Assembly (NCBI RefSeq): GCF_945859705.1
Contig: NC_079136.1
Coordinates: 43,785,989 to 43,849,988 of the forward strand
Source of the DNA: Episyrphus balteatus
Taxonomy: Eukaryota; Arthropoda; Insecta; Diptera; Syrphidae
Reading direction: 5' to 3'
DNA length: 64,000 nt
Under the pieces are notes generated by a model. That model saw nothing but the letters and a program-made list of their open reading frames with translations, made no database searches and was not told the origin of the DNA. A program made the translations under genes and the position numbers. Positions 34,248-46,407 of the stretch are shown here, one piece after another. Numbering within the stretch: the first letter of the stretch is position 1; the number at the start of each line of letters is the position of its first letter.

Positions 34248-34345
34248 AAGCTTATATTGAGCTCTATTATTAGTGAGCTATATATTTTTAAAATTGGTTT
34301 TGTTGATTTCGAAATATTTGAGTCCGAATTTGGGGACGAAAAAAT

Positions 34346-34685
34346 CAGAAAAATCGGATTTTTTCGAAACAAATCTTCATAACATCCGAATTATAGAACC
34401 TAGAAAAATAATTTTGGTACTAAATGAAAGATTAAAGTAATAGCTTTCGTCTGACACTAATATTTCTTTCCTATGCTCAGTATTTTTGTAAAAAAAAAAA
34501 ATTAAGACTGTTTTCTACGACTGATATCTCGAAAAAAAATAAGTTATGACATACACTTTTTTTTTGCACCAACGCAATCTTCAATTAATAACCTTTTATT
34601 TCATATACATAAAAGTAACATTACTTCTGGGTTCTATAATTCGGATGCTACGAAGATTTGTTTTGAAAAAAATCCGATTTTTCTG
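34346..34685. repeat. Inverted repeat, possibly a palindromic MITE
   Basis: CAGAAAAATCGGATTTTTTC (34346-34365) and the following AACAAATCTTCATAACATCC, AATTATAGAACC reappear inverted at 34624-34685. Arms are about 75-95 bases with a ~200-base spacer. It lies just downstream of the Tc1 transposase remnant and could be inverted-repeat material of that element, but no target duplication was found. Confidence 0.6.
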
Positions 34686-37104
34686 TGCATCATGGTGTAA
34701 AACAAAACGCCACAAAGTTTTTAAAGCCACGTTGAGTTGTTCATATACTTTTCAGTATTATTATTTTTACGGAACGTACTAACCGCTGTATATATTTCTT
34801 AGCAATGAATAATGATAAAACGAGAAAAGTCATATCCCAAAATATGTAACATATATTTTGACGAGAAGGTTTTCATTTTATTCTTCTCATTATTTTAATT
34901 TTATAATACTCTTTGTTAGCAGAAAGTTACAAAATAGAACGAAAAAGCAGATTTTAACCTAGAAAAATTCAGAAAATAGAATAATTTTCATGTTAATAGA
35001 TTTCTTGGAATTCATAAACAAAATAAAAAAAAAAAAAAACTATTTTTGACCACATAATTAAAAATGTTGGTTCAATGTTGTTAAAAAGTATTTATTTTTT
35101 CTGCAAAACTTTGACATTAATTGGTAACAAAAGGACATACAATGAAGAAATAGCTTGGTTAGTAACGTACAAGTATAATAAAACTTCCCTCATTAGAATT
35201 ATTTTTCACAAAAATATCAACAAAAAAAAACTCACCACAATTTCTAAAGTTTATTTTGGAACACACTTTTAACCTTATGACGTCAAAGTAAAAATGTTAA
35301 CTTTCCAAAATATTGACCACAGAAGATTAGGGTTTCATTAAAAAAAAAACATTCCCATTATTAAGGGTGATTTTTTTTTGTAAATAAATTTTCATTGATA
35401 TACCTAATTAAGACATTTTTTGAAGAGTTGAAATATAAGCCGATTATTTAAAAATGAATTTGGAATTTGCATTCGCCAAAACCCGAATGTTTATAATCGG
35501 CTAAATAATTGGTAAATTAATAAATTTTAACCTAAAATAATAAGGACCTTATATTTGTTTGTGAATACATTTACCTAGGAAACCATATTACACAAGAGAC
35601 AGACAGAAAATACTATAAATAAACAACGACAACAAAGTCAGTGATGCCTTTGGGTTTGGGGGCTCGGTTAACCCACCGAAACGCCGCGTTGCGTCAAGCG
35701 ATGACAGAGTATAAATTTCTCGCTGCAGCAGCTTTCGCTTGATATTATACTCTTACTTTACATTTCCCCTGTTGCATCCATATAAATTCTATGCAAATGC
35801 AAAACTATTATCCTGTCTGTTGCAAGAGGAGGTTTGTTGTATAGTGGTATAGTGTCAGAAAGGTGCAATGGTTTTTATTGTTTTGTTGTAAATTTTTTTT
35901 CTAGTTTTGTCGACTTTGACGTTTTTGTTGTGTGCACTTCACTCAACTCCCTGAGACAATGATGTGGCAGTTGAAGTAATTTAATTTCAACTTGATGCAA
36001 CCGAGCGTTGCAAGTTTTTTATTTGTTGTGTCTTGTGTTGCATAACGATGTGACTGCTACCTCAGGTGCAACACCACGCCACCAGCTCAGTTGACAATTT
36101 TTTAACTATCTTTTCTTGTCTCAAGAGCCAAAAGTCATACAGGATTTTTCTTACAAAAAAAAATTCATTTTATTATATTCTTGGATATTGTTAATATTTC
36201 CGGACAATTTGATGAAAATTATCCTTAACTAGGATAATGTTTTTAAAGGGCTTTAATTTGTCCTTTATCCTTTATTTTTTGAAAAATTCCAAAAATCTAA
36301 AAAAAAAATGGTCAATAGCTAATTTTATACACTTTAAAACAAAGGACAAGAAAGATACAACAGAGCTCACTCTCTTCTATTATTCAAAAACCAAAAACAA
36401 AGCAAAAAAAAGGTAGTAGCTATTGACTCATGCACATTTAATTTAGTTTTGTGTTTCATTGCAGTTGAAATGTTAAATCCGCTTTTCAAACAAAAAGCCG
36501 ATTTTATTTGTTTGTCGTTAAAAAATAAGAAAAAAAAAAAACAATTTCTAAAAAAATGTCACCGATTGAGGGTAATGCGATTATTTGCAATCATCGTTTA
36601 GTTCGTTGGTAGGGGGGATTACTCTATAGTCCATATACCTGAGGTAGATCTATATACATAGGTACATTTCACACACGAAATGAAACTGTTTTAATTTTTT
36701 TTTTTTTTTTGGAAAATAAATCTAAAGCAGACATGAAATACCAATTAACATGCAAAACTATTAGAATGATAAAGCTGTGCTCGAATCAAGCCTCTGGCCA
36801 TATAGTTTAGCTATTTTTTGTGATTCACGTAATATAGCATGCGAGGTAGTCTTTCTACCTGTTTGTGTAGTTGTTGTTTTTTTTTTTTACTTTTTGTTGA
36901 TTTAATTTATATTGGGCCAAAACATTTTTATCGAAGGATTTTTCAGGAACTTTTCGATAAATCTCGGGAGTTTTATTTTGTTTTATTAGCAAGAGGGATT
37001 TTCTGTTGGCACTGTATCATAAAATGTTTTAAAATTTAATTAAAATGTTGGAAGTTTTTAGCATGTAATGAAAGTGATATTTATTTTGATTCAATGAAAT
37101 ATAG
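34686..37104. other. No gene recognised; a GC-richer patch at 35640-35800
   Basis: Mostly A/T-rich. Positions 35640-35800 are unusually GC-rich for the window and contain CAAGCGA..TCGCTTG and AGAGTATAA..TTATACTCT inverted pairs around 35695-35755. They also carry a (non-canonical) TATA-like stretch. This could be regulatory or unique sequence; nothing further can be supported. Confidence 0.35.
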
Positions 37105-37112
37105 ATATACAT

Positions 37113-37396
37113 TAGGGCGTTCGTTATTTAGGTTTTTTTCGAGAATCAAGTTATTAAGTGGAAAAACTGTTTCTAAATAATAAAACAAAAACAATTTTGA
37201 TTGAAGTCTACATATATCTACAAAAATGGCCTCATAAGTCAACACATACCTATTTCAAATGATAAAAACAATTAACCCTTTTGGGCCGCCATCTTGTGTC
37301 AAAATAAAAATCTGAAAAAATTAGAGGATTTTTTTTTTATTATTTAGAAACAGTTTTTCTGCTTAGGAGCTTGATTCAAAAATAACGAACGCCCTT
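37113..37396. mobile_element. Small hAT-like MITE
   Basis: Ends TAGGGCGTTCGTTATTT (37113-37129) and AAATAACGAACGCCCTT (37380-37396) form a near-perfect TIR. The arms continue through AAAAACTGTTTCTAAATAAT (left) and its inverse (37345-37365). Exact 8-bp duplication ATATACAT flanks it (37105-37112, 37397-37404). Length is 284 bp, with no coding potential. Confidence 0.9.
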
Positions 37397-37404
37397 ATAT
37401 ACAT

Positions 37405-38085
37405 ACTTATTTGTTTGAAGTACTGAAGTTTTATAGAAGGCTTAATAATTATTACTGGAGGGGTTTTACTTGATAGTCTGCTTTTACTCGATGATTCAAG
37501 AGTTATGATTGTGAAAGTTATGAATGCGAGAGAGAGAATAGATGAAACGAATGGGAACTGGAACGTTACAATCTTAAATTGGCATTTTCATTAAATATGA
37601 ATACAAATTTTGTATTGGTTTTGTATCGGTTTCCATTGAAGAAAAATAAACGACTCATGCAAAAGGAATTTCCAAAATTGCAATTTTTATCATACAAATA
37701 TTTTCTAAGACTAAACAACGTCAAAAAGGCTTTACAAACAAATATTTTGAAAGCTCTCTAACTTAAAGAAAGCTTTATCAATTTTGCACGGAAAAAATCA
37801 AATGCAGGTAACGCTAACGAAATACTCCAATAAATTTAAAAATCATCAAGATAAAATATAAAAAGCTTAAGATACATACATATATAAATGGATAAATGTG
37901 ACATAATCGTGGCTAAGAAAGTAGTGGCTACTGCTGATAATATGCTATAGAACTAGAACAAAAGCTAGACCATTTAGATACTGATCCAGCATAAAATCTA
38001 GAAGGTTTGAGAGATTTCATTTTTGGCCTTCAATAGTGTTTATTTTGCAAAGTTATGTCCCTTTTTTGGGACAAAGATTCAAAAA
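37405..38085. other. No gene recognised
   Basis: A/T-rich sequence. A 60-codon frame at 37579-37761 shows no recognisable domain. Confidence 0.5.
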
Positions 38086-38505
38086 ATAAAATGCATGACT
38101 GGGTCACATGTTCTTGCTGTTATCTTAAAAGTTTTTTTTTTTAAATTACTCAGGAATTTTAAAAATTCATAAAAGAATAATTTTAATTTAGTTTAATACG
38201 AAATTCAAAATAATATAAAACTCGTTTGTAGTTATGACCTCCAAAATATGCTCTACGATTTCTTATAACATAAAGAACTTTTAAAAATGTTTTTAGAGCC
38301 GTTGTTTTTAATTTTTTTCAAAACATAAGTTTTTTTATAAGAATAAAAACATTTAAAATAAAAATAAATTATTAATGAACACATAAAAATAAAGTTTCAA
38401 CAAAATTCATTGATCCGTTTTCAAAATATTGATTTTGAAAAACAACTTTTCAAAATTTTTTTTTTAATTTAAAAATTATTTTTTTTTTTATTTTTCAATT
38501 TAGAT
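38086..38505 (-). repeat. mini-me-like repeat, 3' fragment
   Basis: Read on the minus strand it ends with GACCCAGTCATGCATTTTAT, matching the GCGACCCCAGTCGYGCA tail of the fuller copies. The preceding A-rich blocks (TTGATCCGTTTTCAAAA region) also match 53500-53570. The microsatellite half is missing. It directly abuts the LINE remnant at 38512. Confidence 0.5.
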
Positions 38506-38511
38506 ATTTAG

Positions 38512-38880
38512 AAAGCCTTCGATAGAGTTTGCCATTAAGCTGTTTTATTAAAGATGAGTGGCTTTTGGCATCAATTAATTACTTCTTGTGTGGATTAGCA
38601 ATTATCTTTCTAACGGTTCAATTCAAGTTTAAAGTCTGAAGTTTTAAAAACGAATGCCGGTGTTCCCCAAGGCTCCGTTTGGTCTCCATCTTGGTTTCTA
38701 ACGTTCATTAACGATCACTTGTCCATTCAATTATTTTGATTCTCATATTTGTTTCCAAACTCGCAGCCATCTTCTTTGAGTGCTGAATAGCAACGAGAGA
38801 TTATGATAAACTCGCTAATTTCTGACTTAAATAGCATTTTTACATGGGGTATGATAAATCGTGCGAACAAAAATTCTTAA
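38512..38880 (+). pseudogene. Non-LTR retrotransposon (LINE) reverse transcriptase remnant
   Basis: One reading frame, broken by several stops, carries KAFDRVCH (38512-38535), then AGVPQGSVWSP, FLTFINDHLS (38656-38725), and DLNSIFTWGMINRANKNS (38824-38877). These correspond in order to the reverse-transcriptase AFD motif, the GxPQGSxxSPxLF..FIND motif, and the helix after the catalytic FADD box in Jockey/CR1-type LINEs. The FADD box itself is not visible, so a piece is deleted or decayed. There is no endonuclease domain. This is an old inactive fragment. Confidence 0.85.
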
Positions 38881-38944
38881 AAGGTTCACATAGTCCAAAG
38901 TTTTGAGGTAACTAACATACAAAAAAAAATAATAAATAAATAAA

Positions 38945-39003
38945 AAAAAAAATACAGACGAATTGAATACCTCCTCCTTTTTGGAAGTCGGTATAAATAA
39001 TAT
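38945..39003 (-). repeat. ACTTCCAAAAAGGAGG dispersed repeat, fragment
   Basis: Inverted relative to the copy at 24873. The plus strand shows ACCTCCTCCTTTTTGGAAGT (38970-38990 region) with an A-run and CAGACGAATT beside it. Only the first block of the repeat is present. Confidence 0.5.
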
Positions 39004-40975
39004 TTCCATATCCATTTGACTCTGTCAAAAACATTTTAAGATTTCAATTTCTACTCTTCTATTATTTTAGTATTACATGTCAAATTTCTTGGGTGTTTCA
39101 AAATTGCTTTCTTATTCTACTTTGTAAAACATTTGATAGCGTTACATGGAAGGATAATACAAACGACTCCGAATAAGTCATGATTAATCTAATTTTTGTT
39201 TGCTAACTGGATATTTGTTTAGAGAATTTCTTAAAAACTACCACCTATTGGTCTATTATTACGGTAACTCACTGGAAAATACAGGAAAACTTGACACACC
39301 CAAAAATTGACAGCTACTTTTGTCGTCAATGCGATGTGTGTAAAAGCTTGTCACCTATCAAAAAACAATAAAAAATAAATAAATTAACAACAGCTGTACA
39401 TTTTTAACTTCAACCAAAGTCATTCGAATCCACATCCGGTTGAAATTTTTGAAAAACCCCTTCAGCAATACACACTTAGACGACAGGCAGCAACTTTTTA
39501 GTGTACAGCAGCTGGAAAAGTATACGCAGCAGACAAAAATACCTACATCCAGCCAGATCCAGAGAATTTTCAGATCCAGAGAAATCCAGTCTTGGTGTCA
39601 GAACTTTTTCATTATGCCCCCAAGCCAGTTCTGCAGAGCAGCAACTCAATAATGATGATAATGATGATGATGGTAGTTCCACAACGAGAAGTAGAAATGA
39701 ATGGTTGTAGTCTTCGGTTGCCAGTTTTACTTTAGTTTTTTAAGAAGAAAATCACGTACAGTTTGAAGTGCTTCCACAACAACAACAACAACAACAAGCT
39801 GCCAAAGTAGAGAGAGAGAGCAGAGAGAAGTATAGGAAATACAAGAACAAAAAATGAAGAAGTTATGTTGCACACATACAGTTCGAGAGTTGTTCGAATA
39901 AAACTTTTGTAAATTATTTCAAAGTTTGGTCTTTACGTCGAATTAACAAAACTGTTAGGGACATATGTGAAGCAGTAGATTGGATTTAAAACAATCAATT
40001 TGTTGCCAGGGGTCTGTCTTTTGCTTTGGATTTTTTTTTTTTTTTTTTTTGTATAGTTACTCTGGACATAGTTTTTTGGAAAGAGAGGAGAAAGACGTTG
40101 CTCTTGGCTATAGTATGAAGCTCAATTGGTAGCACAAGGCAAACGGATATGTGTGACAGAATATTCGGATAAAATTTTGTTACAATTTAATTAGAAAAGT
40201 TTTCAGAAAAGAGGAGTTTTCTTCCTTTTTTCTCTTTCTTTTAATTATTATTTTCTGACTCACTCTCTTTCTCTGTCACTCTCTCTCTTAGATTTGTTCG
40301 TGTTAATAAGATTTTCAATTTGAACTCACTCTAAGTTATATATTTTGTGGGTTTGATGGTCAAAAATTGAGCAATGAGAGAATAATAAAAGAAAGAAAGT
40401 ACATTTTAAGTTTCCAAGATAAATAACTTTTGTCACAGTACTCGTATAGAGTATGATTTGAGAAATTTGAGAAGTTTCTAAGTTTCCAGAAAGTACATAT
40501 CTAATTGATGTGTGAGATAAATTATATCATTTTTCGAATTGTACCAATTTCAAAAGAGTTATTTATTTTTATGTAATTGATTTGAGGTTAGGTAAAAAGA
40601 GTGGAAACCGTTTGAAAGAATTTAAAAAAAAATCTTTTTTTTTAACAGCAATAGAAAGTTACGCATACGCCACAGTGACTCACTTATACATTAAAAGGTT
40701 TACTTTTACATTCTACTTTGATAAGCTTTTCGTTTCGGAATTAATTTTTTTTACTTTTTGATTGATTGAACTGTCGAAAAATGACGGCAGTTACTAGGTG
40801 TGCCACTTCTAGTAAGTTGTAAAATACATGAAATCCGTTACCAAGTTGACGCGTTGAGCGATTTGCTTCAAACATGGAAGTTAAGGGTTTTTTAGGGATT
40901 CCCTACAGATTGATTTTTTTCATTCAACCGTTTTCTTGATATCTAACTTTCTCGCTACCTACACTTTTTTGTACA
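39004..40975. other. No gene recognised
   Basis: The 39430-39710 stretch is less A/T-rich and open on both strands (about 70 codons each). It carries CAG-, CCAG- and GATGAT-type motifs with no recognisable domain. (CAA)n lies at 39777-39796 and a 22-base T run at 40029-40050. Host exon or untranslated sequence is possible but unsupported. Confidence 0.35.
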
Positions 40976-41867
40976 AAAATATTTTAGATTTTCAATATCC
41001 CTTTTTCTGAAATCCCGAAAAAAAAAATATTCAAAATCCCATTTCTAAAGTACTGTGTTTTTGAAATCCCGCTTATACTAATCCTGATTAAGCAAAATAC
41101 AGTCTCTGGAAAGCCCGCTTTTTAAAACCCCATTTATACCGCAAATCCCGTTTCGTACTTTCATAACTGCTACTCAATATGGTTCACTTAAATAACCTAG
41201 CAGTTCCTCAATGTGAAAAAATGAAAAACAAAAAAATGCATTGAAAATAAAAGTTTTATTGCAAATAAAAAAAATTGCATTAAAAAAAAAGTTCTATGGA
41301 AAATGTAGTAAATATTTTTTTCAATATTCGTAAATTGCTTACAGTTTTGACAATTTGACTAACATTAGCTATTTCAACTATAATAATAAAGCTAATGTAA
41401 TAGTCAAAATTGTAAAAAATCGTCGAACATTAAACAAAAAATATTTTATAGCCCCAACCATTTTTTATTAAAACTAAAAATAGTACAGAAATCTGTGAAT
41501 AGATAACCGCTAACTCTTTTTTAAGTTGGATTTTTTGAAAAAAAAAAACTAGTTGTTTGAGCAAGAGAAATATTTATAATTATGATTAAGTGTCGAATGT
41601 TCATGTTCAAGTTCCTAGAAGTTTATTAAACTCACGTTTTTATAACCCCGCTTTTGGAATCAACACAAGGTGTTTTATTTAAACAATCGCGGCGATTTTC
41701 AAAATAAAACACCTTGTGTTGATTCCAAAAGCACAGGATTGTAAAAAAATCCCGTGATTTTAAAAAAGGGATTTAAAAAAAAAAAAACAGTTTTAAAAAA
41801 AGGGATTTTAATGGCAGGAATTTAAAAGACAGGATTATAAAAATCGGGATACCGAACCCAACCCATT
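40976..41867. repeat. AAATCCCG minisatellite element with a strong hairpin
   Basis: AAATCCCG, AAGCCCGC, AACCCC and TATCCC motifs separated by T/A tracts recur at 40990-41155. Inverted GGGATTT, GGCAGG and CGGGAT motifs recur at 41750-41850, giving two arms of opposite sense. Near the right arm, TTTTGGAATCAACACAAGG (from 41652) pairs perfectly with its inverse ending near 41732 across a ~20-base loop. The right end reads ACCGAACCCAACCC. The layout matches the element at 51455-52309, but the left boundary and target duplication are not clear. Confidence 0.5.
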
Positions 41868-43505
41868 AAAATCAAGAAATTTTTGGATTAAAAAAAAAGT
41901 TCTTTTTTTTTTGAAAAATATATTTTTTGGAAAACGGCGTAATGACCTGAAAATTTTTTGTATGTGTCAATTAATATTTCCTTTTTAATTGCATACCAAA
42001 GATTGAAGAATTATAGGTTTATAATGAAGCATGCAGGATGTCCCTTGATAAACTAGTAAGTAAGTCCTATAATGTCGTATTTTTTTTTTATGAAAAAACA
42101 AGCAAAATAGCAGTGTCTGTCTGGTGGGAATAATATTTGCAATAATTTGATAGAAATTTAAAACCAATTCATATTCATTCATATTACCCCTGCCCCTGCA
42201 CAAGTACCTACCTACAATTCCTTGATTGATTTACAAGTTGATGTATTGAATATGCACATTAAAGCACCAGCACAAATCGGTTATAATTTGAGGTATAGAG
42301 AAGGCTGAAGGCATAGAGTGTTGGCTGTTTGGATGCGAGGATGACGCATGTGATGGACAAATATATTGTATATGTGTTGTCTGTTGTGTAGATTTCAGAT
42401 GCAGCCAGCCAGCCAGCAATTGTCAAACTTGTAGCTGCACCCAATGAATGCGGCAAATAACGTGGTCTCCGACAAACTCATCAAATGCTATTTTACATAA
42501 TTTATGTTCCATTCAATTGAATGAGTGATGTGTGCCATCGAAAACCAAACTATCGATAAGTTGGTTCACAGCAATCGGGGGAATCTACATAAATTTATTG
42601 ACAAGCAATTGATGTGTTGCAATAATTATGGCAACCAATGCAATTAGCTTATCATAGTAATGTGGCTTAGGCAAAAGCACATATAGCATAAATTTATTGC
42701 GGCATTAACGCATTGCTTTATAACTAATATCTTTTATCATATCTATATACCTACAACTTAACCTCTTTATGCACCTATGATTTAAGTGAACTTTTGACTC
42801 TAAAACATAAATTATGTGGTGGAAATTTATAATATAAATTAGATTTCTAAAAAAAAAAACAACAACAATATTTCAAAATGTAATTTGTTTATTTTGTGAT
42901 AATAATTTTTAATATTATATTATTGTTAAATTTATTTCAAATGTGGTCATTACGAGAAATATTTTATTGTTTTATCATCCTAAGCACAGTCCAGGGCCGG
43001 TGGGTATAATCACAGGGAGCTTACGTCCCTGGAAGAAATTTGAATATTATAAATAGATCAGGCGATAGAGTTTTAATGTCAACACAATTTGGATGCAGAA
43101 CAAATAATAATTAACGGCAGGCTTAGAATCTTCCTAATAGAAGTGAGGAGCTTCTACTATTTTTATTTCAATAGAGTAGGTAAATTTTTTCATTACTTTT
43201 TTGAAAATAAATTAATGAATGCCACGATGACCCCCTGTGCGTTTTATTAGTTTGCAAGAATGGAGGAGAACTATTACCTACTGTAGAAAGAAAACAAAAT
43301 ACATACATACTTACAGGCACTTTTATGTGGAATCTATGTACCTACCAAGATTTGCAACGAATTCCATCATTCGGGTAATATAATTCATATGAAAATGTTT
43401 CACTGCCCAAATAATACCTACTTTTTTGTTATAGTATTGACAAACGAGTCATTATATAGATATATAAAACACACTGAGAGCAAAAAGAATGTAAAATGTA
43501 CATGT
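41868..43505. other. No gene recognised
   Basis: Positions 42230-42780 are more balanced in composition and non-repetitive, with overlapping short frames on the minus strand that lack any domain. No element ends were found. Confidence 0.4.
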
Positions 43506-44200
43506 TAGGGTGGGTCAAAAAAAAATCGAAATTTGTTTTTTCGATTTTGTACTGCGAAAAATCGATTGCTAGACACCTCTAGAATATACACACCAAATAT
43601 GAGCACTTTATATTAATGTTAAGGTCCTCCGTCGTTTTTTGTTCTTAATTTTGTAGCAAATTGAAAAATTATATAATCAAACGCGCATGACATATTCTTG
43701 TAGGAAACAGAATGCTCCACAAAAAAGGTCTAACTTTTTTCATTAATCTAACCATTCTAAAGATATTCGAGGTCAAAGTTAAAAAAAATTATAAAAACAA
43801 TTTTAACTTTTAAAAATTTTCCAGTTCACTGAAACTTTATTATTTTCAAATAAACAAGATGTATTCTTGATTGCTTTAACCGTTTAGAAGATATTCGTAT
43901 CCAAACTAAATGCCCACTGATTTCAATGCATTGCGATTTGGATACAAATATTTTCTAAACGGTTAAAGCAATCAATTTGATGCCAAGGAATTTTGAAATA
44001 ATGAAGTTTCAGTGAATTGGAAAATTTTTAAGAGTAAAAATTGTTTTTATAATTTTTTTTAACTTGTATCCTACAAGAATATGTCATTTGCGTTTGATTA
44101 TTATAATTTTTCAATTTGTTACAAAATTAAGAACAAAAAACGATTTTTTAAAGATTTTCTCGAGTTTTGGACCTCAAATATCTACAAAACGGTCAGATAA

Positions 44201-45125
44201 CATTGGTCAACAAGGTTTTTGCCACAACAACCAAAATATACTTTTCTAGTAGTTTTTGATGTTGTTAATTGTTATTGGCCTCCGTTTTTGAAATATTACC
44301 GTTAGAAACTCTCAAAAAACGTCATTTTGGCTGTTTTCGAGGCTATGTTTTTATGTGGGGTAGTTCATTATGAACTAATTTGTAACGGGACCTAAGAACT
44401 GGTTTTATTCTTTCAAATAATGTTTAAATCTTTCCGATATCTCTTTTAATGCCCGAGATATTTAAAATTTAAGTAGCGGTCTTTGAATTAGAAACAACAC
44501 AGGCCAACCAAATTAAACTTTTTTTGCCACAAGAACCAAAATATATTTTTCTGAAGGTTTTTGGGTTGCTGAACTCGAATCCGCAATCAAAAAAATTGTT
44601 TTGCCTTCGTTCTTGAAATATTACCGTTATAACATGCAAAAAAAGGTTTTTTTTTATAACGGTAATATTTCAAGAACGGAGGCTAATAGAGTTTTTCTGA
44701 TTGTGGATTCGAGTTAAGTTACCTAAAAACCTTCAGAAAAGTATATTTTGGTTCTTGTGGCAAAAATTCTGTGACCAGTGACTTAAACTTAGATTAAGTT
44801 TAGTTTCTCTTTGGTTTATTAATTGAAACTTAAGATATCTCGAGCAATAAAAAAGATATCGGGAAAATTTTTGAAATTTTTGAAAGAAAAATATCTGTTC
44901 TTATAATCGCCGTTACAAATTTGTTTATAATAAATTACCCCACATAAAAACAGAACCTCGAAAACAGCAAAAATGACTATTTTTAGCATTTTATAAAGGT
45001 AATATTTCAAAAACGGAGGCCAATAAAATTTTTCCGACTTCGGATTCAGCACCCCAAAAACTATTAGAAAAGTATATTTTAGTTCTTGTGGCAAAAAAAA
45101 AAAAATTAAATTTTGTTGACCAGTG
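44201..45125. mobile_element. PIF/Harbinger-like MITE, CACTGGTCAACA family, copy 2
   Basis: The left end CATTGGTCAACAAGG (44201-44215) and right end TTGTTGACCAGTG (45113-45125) are flanked by TAA (44198-44200, 45126-45128). The full palindromic structure follows copy 1, including the inner hairpin at 44498-44780. Inserted into the hAT-like element 43506-47485. Confidence 0.8.
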
Positions 45126-45242
45126 TAATTGAAAAAGTGTATAAAACCGTTTTTGTAGATTGTTCAATTTTCTACAAGAATATGTAAAAAAAATTGTTAA
45201 AAAGGCAATTATTAAAAAATGATTTTTTACTTGCGATATAGG

Positions 45243-46223
45243 TAGGGGAGAGTGGGGCTAAATGTAACAGGGGTAAGAATTAACAGCTAAAAAAAGCGAT
45301 GTTCCTTTCAATATTAAGAAACGCGTAAATTAGAAAAATGCTCAATTTTTGCATATCTACCGGCACATTTTCTTCAGATGAAGATTAGACGACAGGGTGA
45401 GAAGTTACACTAGTGGTGCCCAAAAAATGCATGTTTGTAACTTTTTTTTTAAATTTTATTTTTGGTCTACCTCTTTACCCGAAAAAGATAGAGTGCTAAG
45501 TGTTTTTTTGTTATATGCAACTGTGTTTTGGCTCAAATTGCGTGTATATGTTATGTCTACATCAGTTTCGCTTTTTTTTAAATTGATTTTATGTGCCAAA
45601 TTTCATGCTGGGGCTAGTTGTAACATTTTTCCGGGGCAAGTTGTACCATGTAAAAACCTACCTATACTGAAAAATTGTTTACCTAATATAATTATCAACC
45701 CTGAATATGAATGCTTGTAATTGAATTTGTATTTATTTTGAAATTGGAAACACATTTTTGAACCACCACTTGAATTCATAAAGCTTATAAAACAATTTAT
45801 GAATTCGAATAATTTTTATTTAAGACTACTGTCAAATTTTCTCTGGAAATCTTGGATTTGCTCCACTTTTTACAAATTTGCACCAAAATTTCATGACTGA
45901 GGTTTGTTTTTATTGTTATTAATTAAAAATAAATAAATATAAACAAATAAAGGTATTTTTATTATTTTTAGTTCTTGGTACAACCTACCCCGGTATGTGT
46001 TACACTTTGCCCCGTATGTGGGGTAAGTTGAAACAACACGATTTTTTTTTTGGAAGCTTTATTTTTCAACATTACCGTTATGTTTTGCTAAATTTTTATG
46101 ATGGATCTTGGAGCTAAAACATGGGTCTTTAATTTAAAAAAGGTCTGGTTGACCCACTTTCAAATTTGTAGGAGAACCATCGATTTTAGAAAAAAGTGTT
46201 ACATTTGGCCCCACTCTCCCCTA
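45243..46223. mobile_element. TA-flanked TIR element, GGGGAGAGTGGGGC family, copy 2
   Basis: Ends TAGGGGAGAGTGGGGC (45243-45258) and GCCCCACTCTCCCCTA (46208-46223). The target is known from the empty copy at 32340 (GATATAGGTACTATAG). Insertion at its TA left TA on both sides, so the mobiliser duplicates TA. Interior differs from copy 1 (22163-23146) at only a handful of positions by eye, implying recent movement of both. Confidence 0.88.
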
Positions 46224-46325
46224 CTATAGGGCAAGTTTAGGATTCGTAAAAAAAATCGAAGTCGAGATAACAATTTTACATGACATTACGATGATGGAGA
46301 ATGCCAAAAAAGTGGGTCCGGCAAT

Positions 46326-46326
<1 letters not shown>

Positions 46327-46406
<80 letters not shown>

Positions 46407-46407
46407 G
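46327..46407. repeat. (TCTG)n microsatellite
   Basis: About twenty uninterrupted TCTG units within the mini-me-like repeat; expanded relative to the other copies. Confidence 0.95.

Noticed and set aside
35640..35760. Promoter or ribozyme in the GC-rich patch
   Set aside because: Contains CGAAAC and a TATA-like stretch, but no hammerhead core and no transcript evidence; left as unassigned.
39440..39710. Possible exon open on both strands
   Set aside because: Both strands are open only because stop codons are scarce in the CAG/CCAG-rich stretch; no domain or splice pattern could be supported.
45397..45720. 107-codon frame, partly shared with 22420-22641
   Set aside because: It is inside the TA-type element copies and shared only because the copies are nearly identical; no transposase or other domain.
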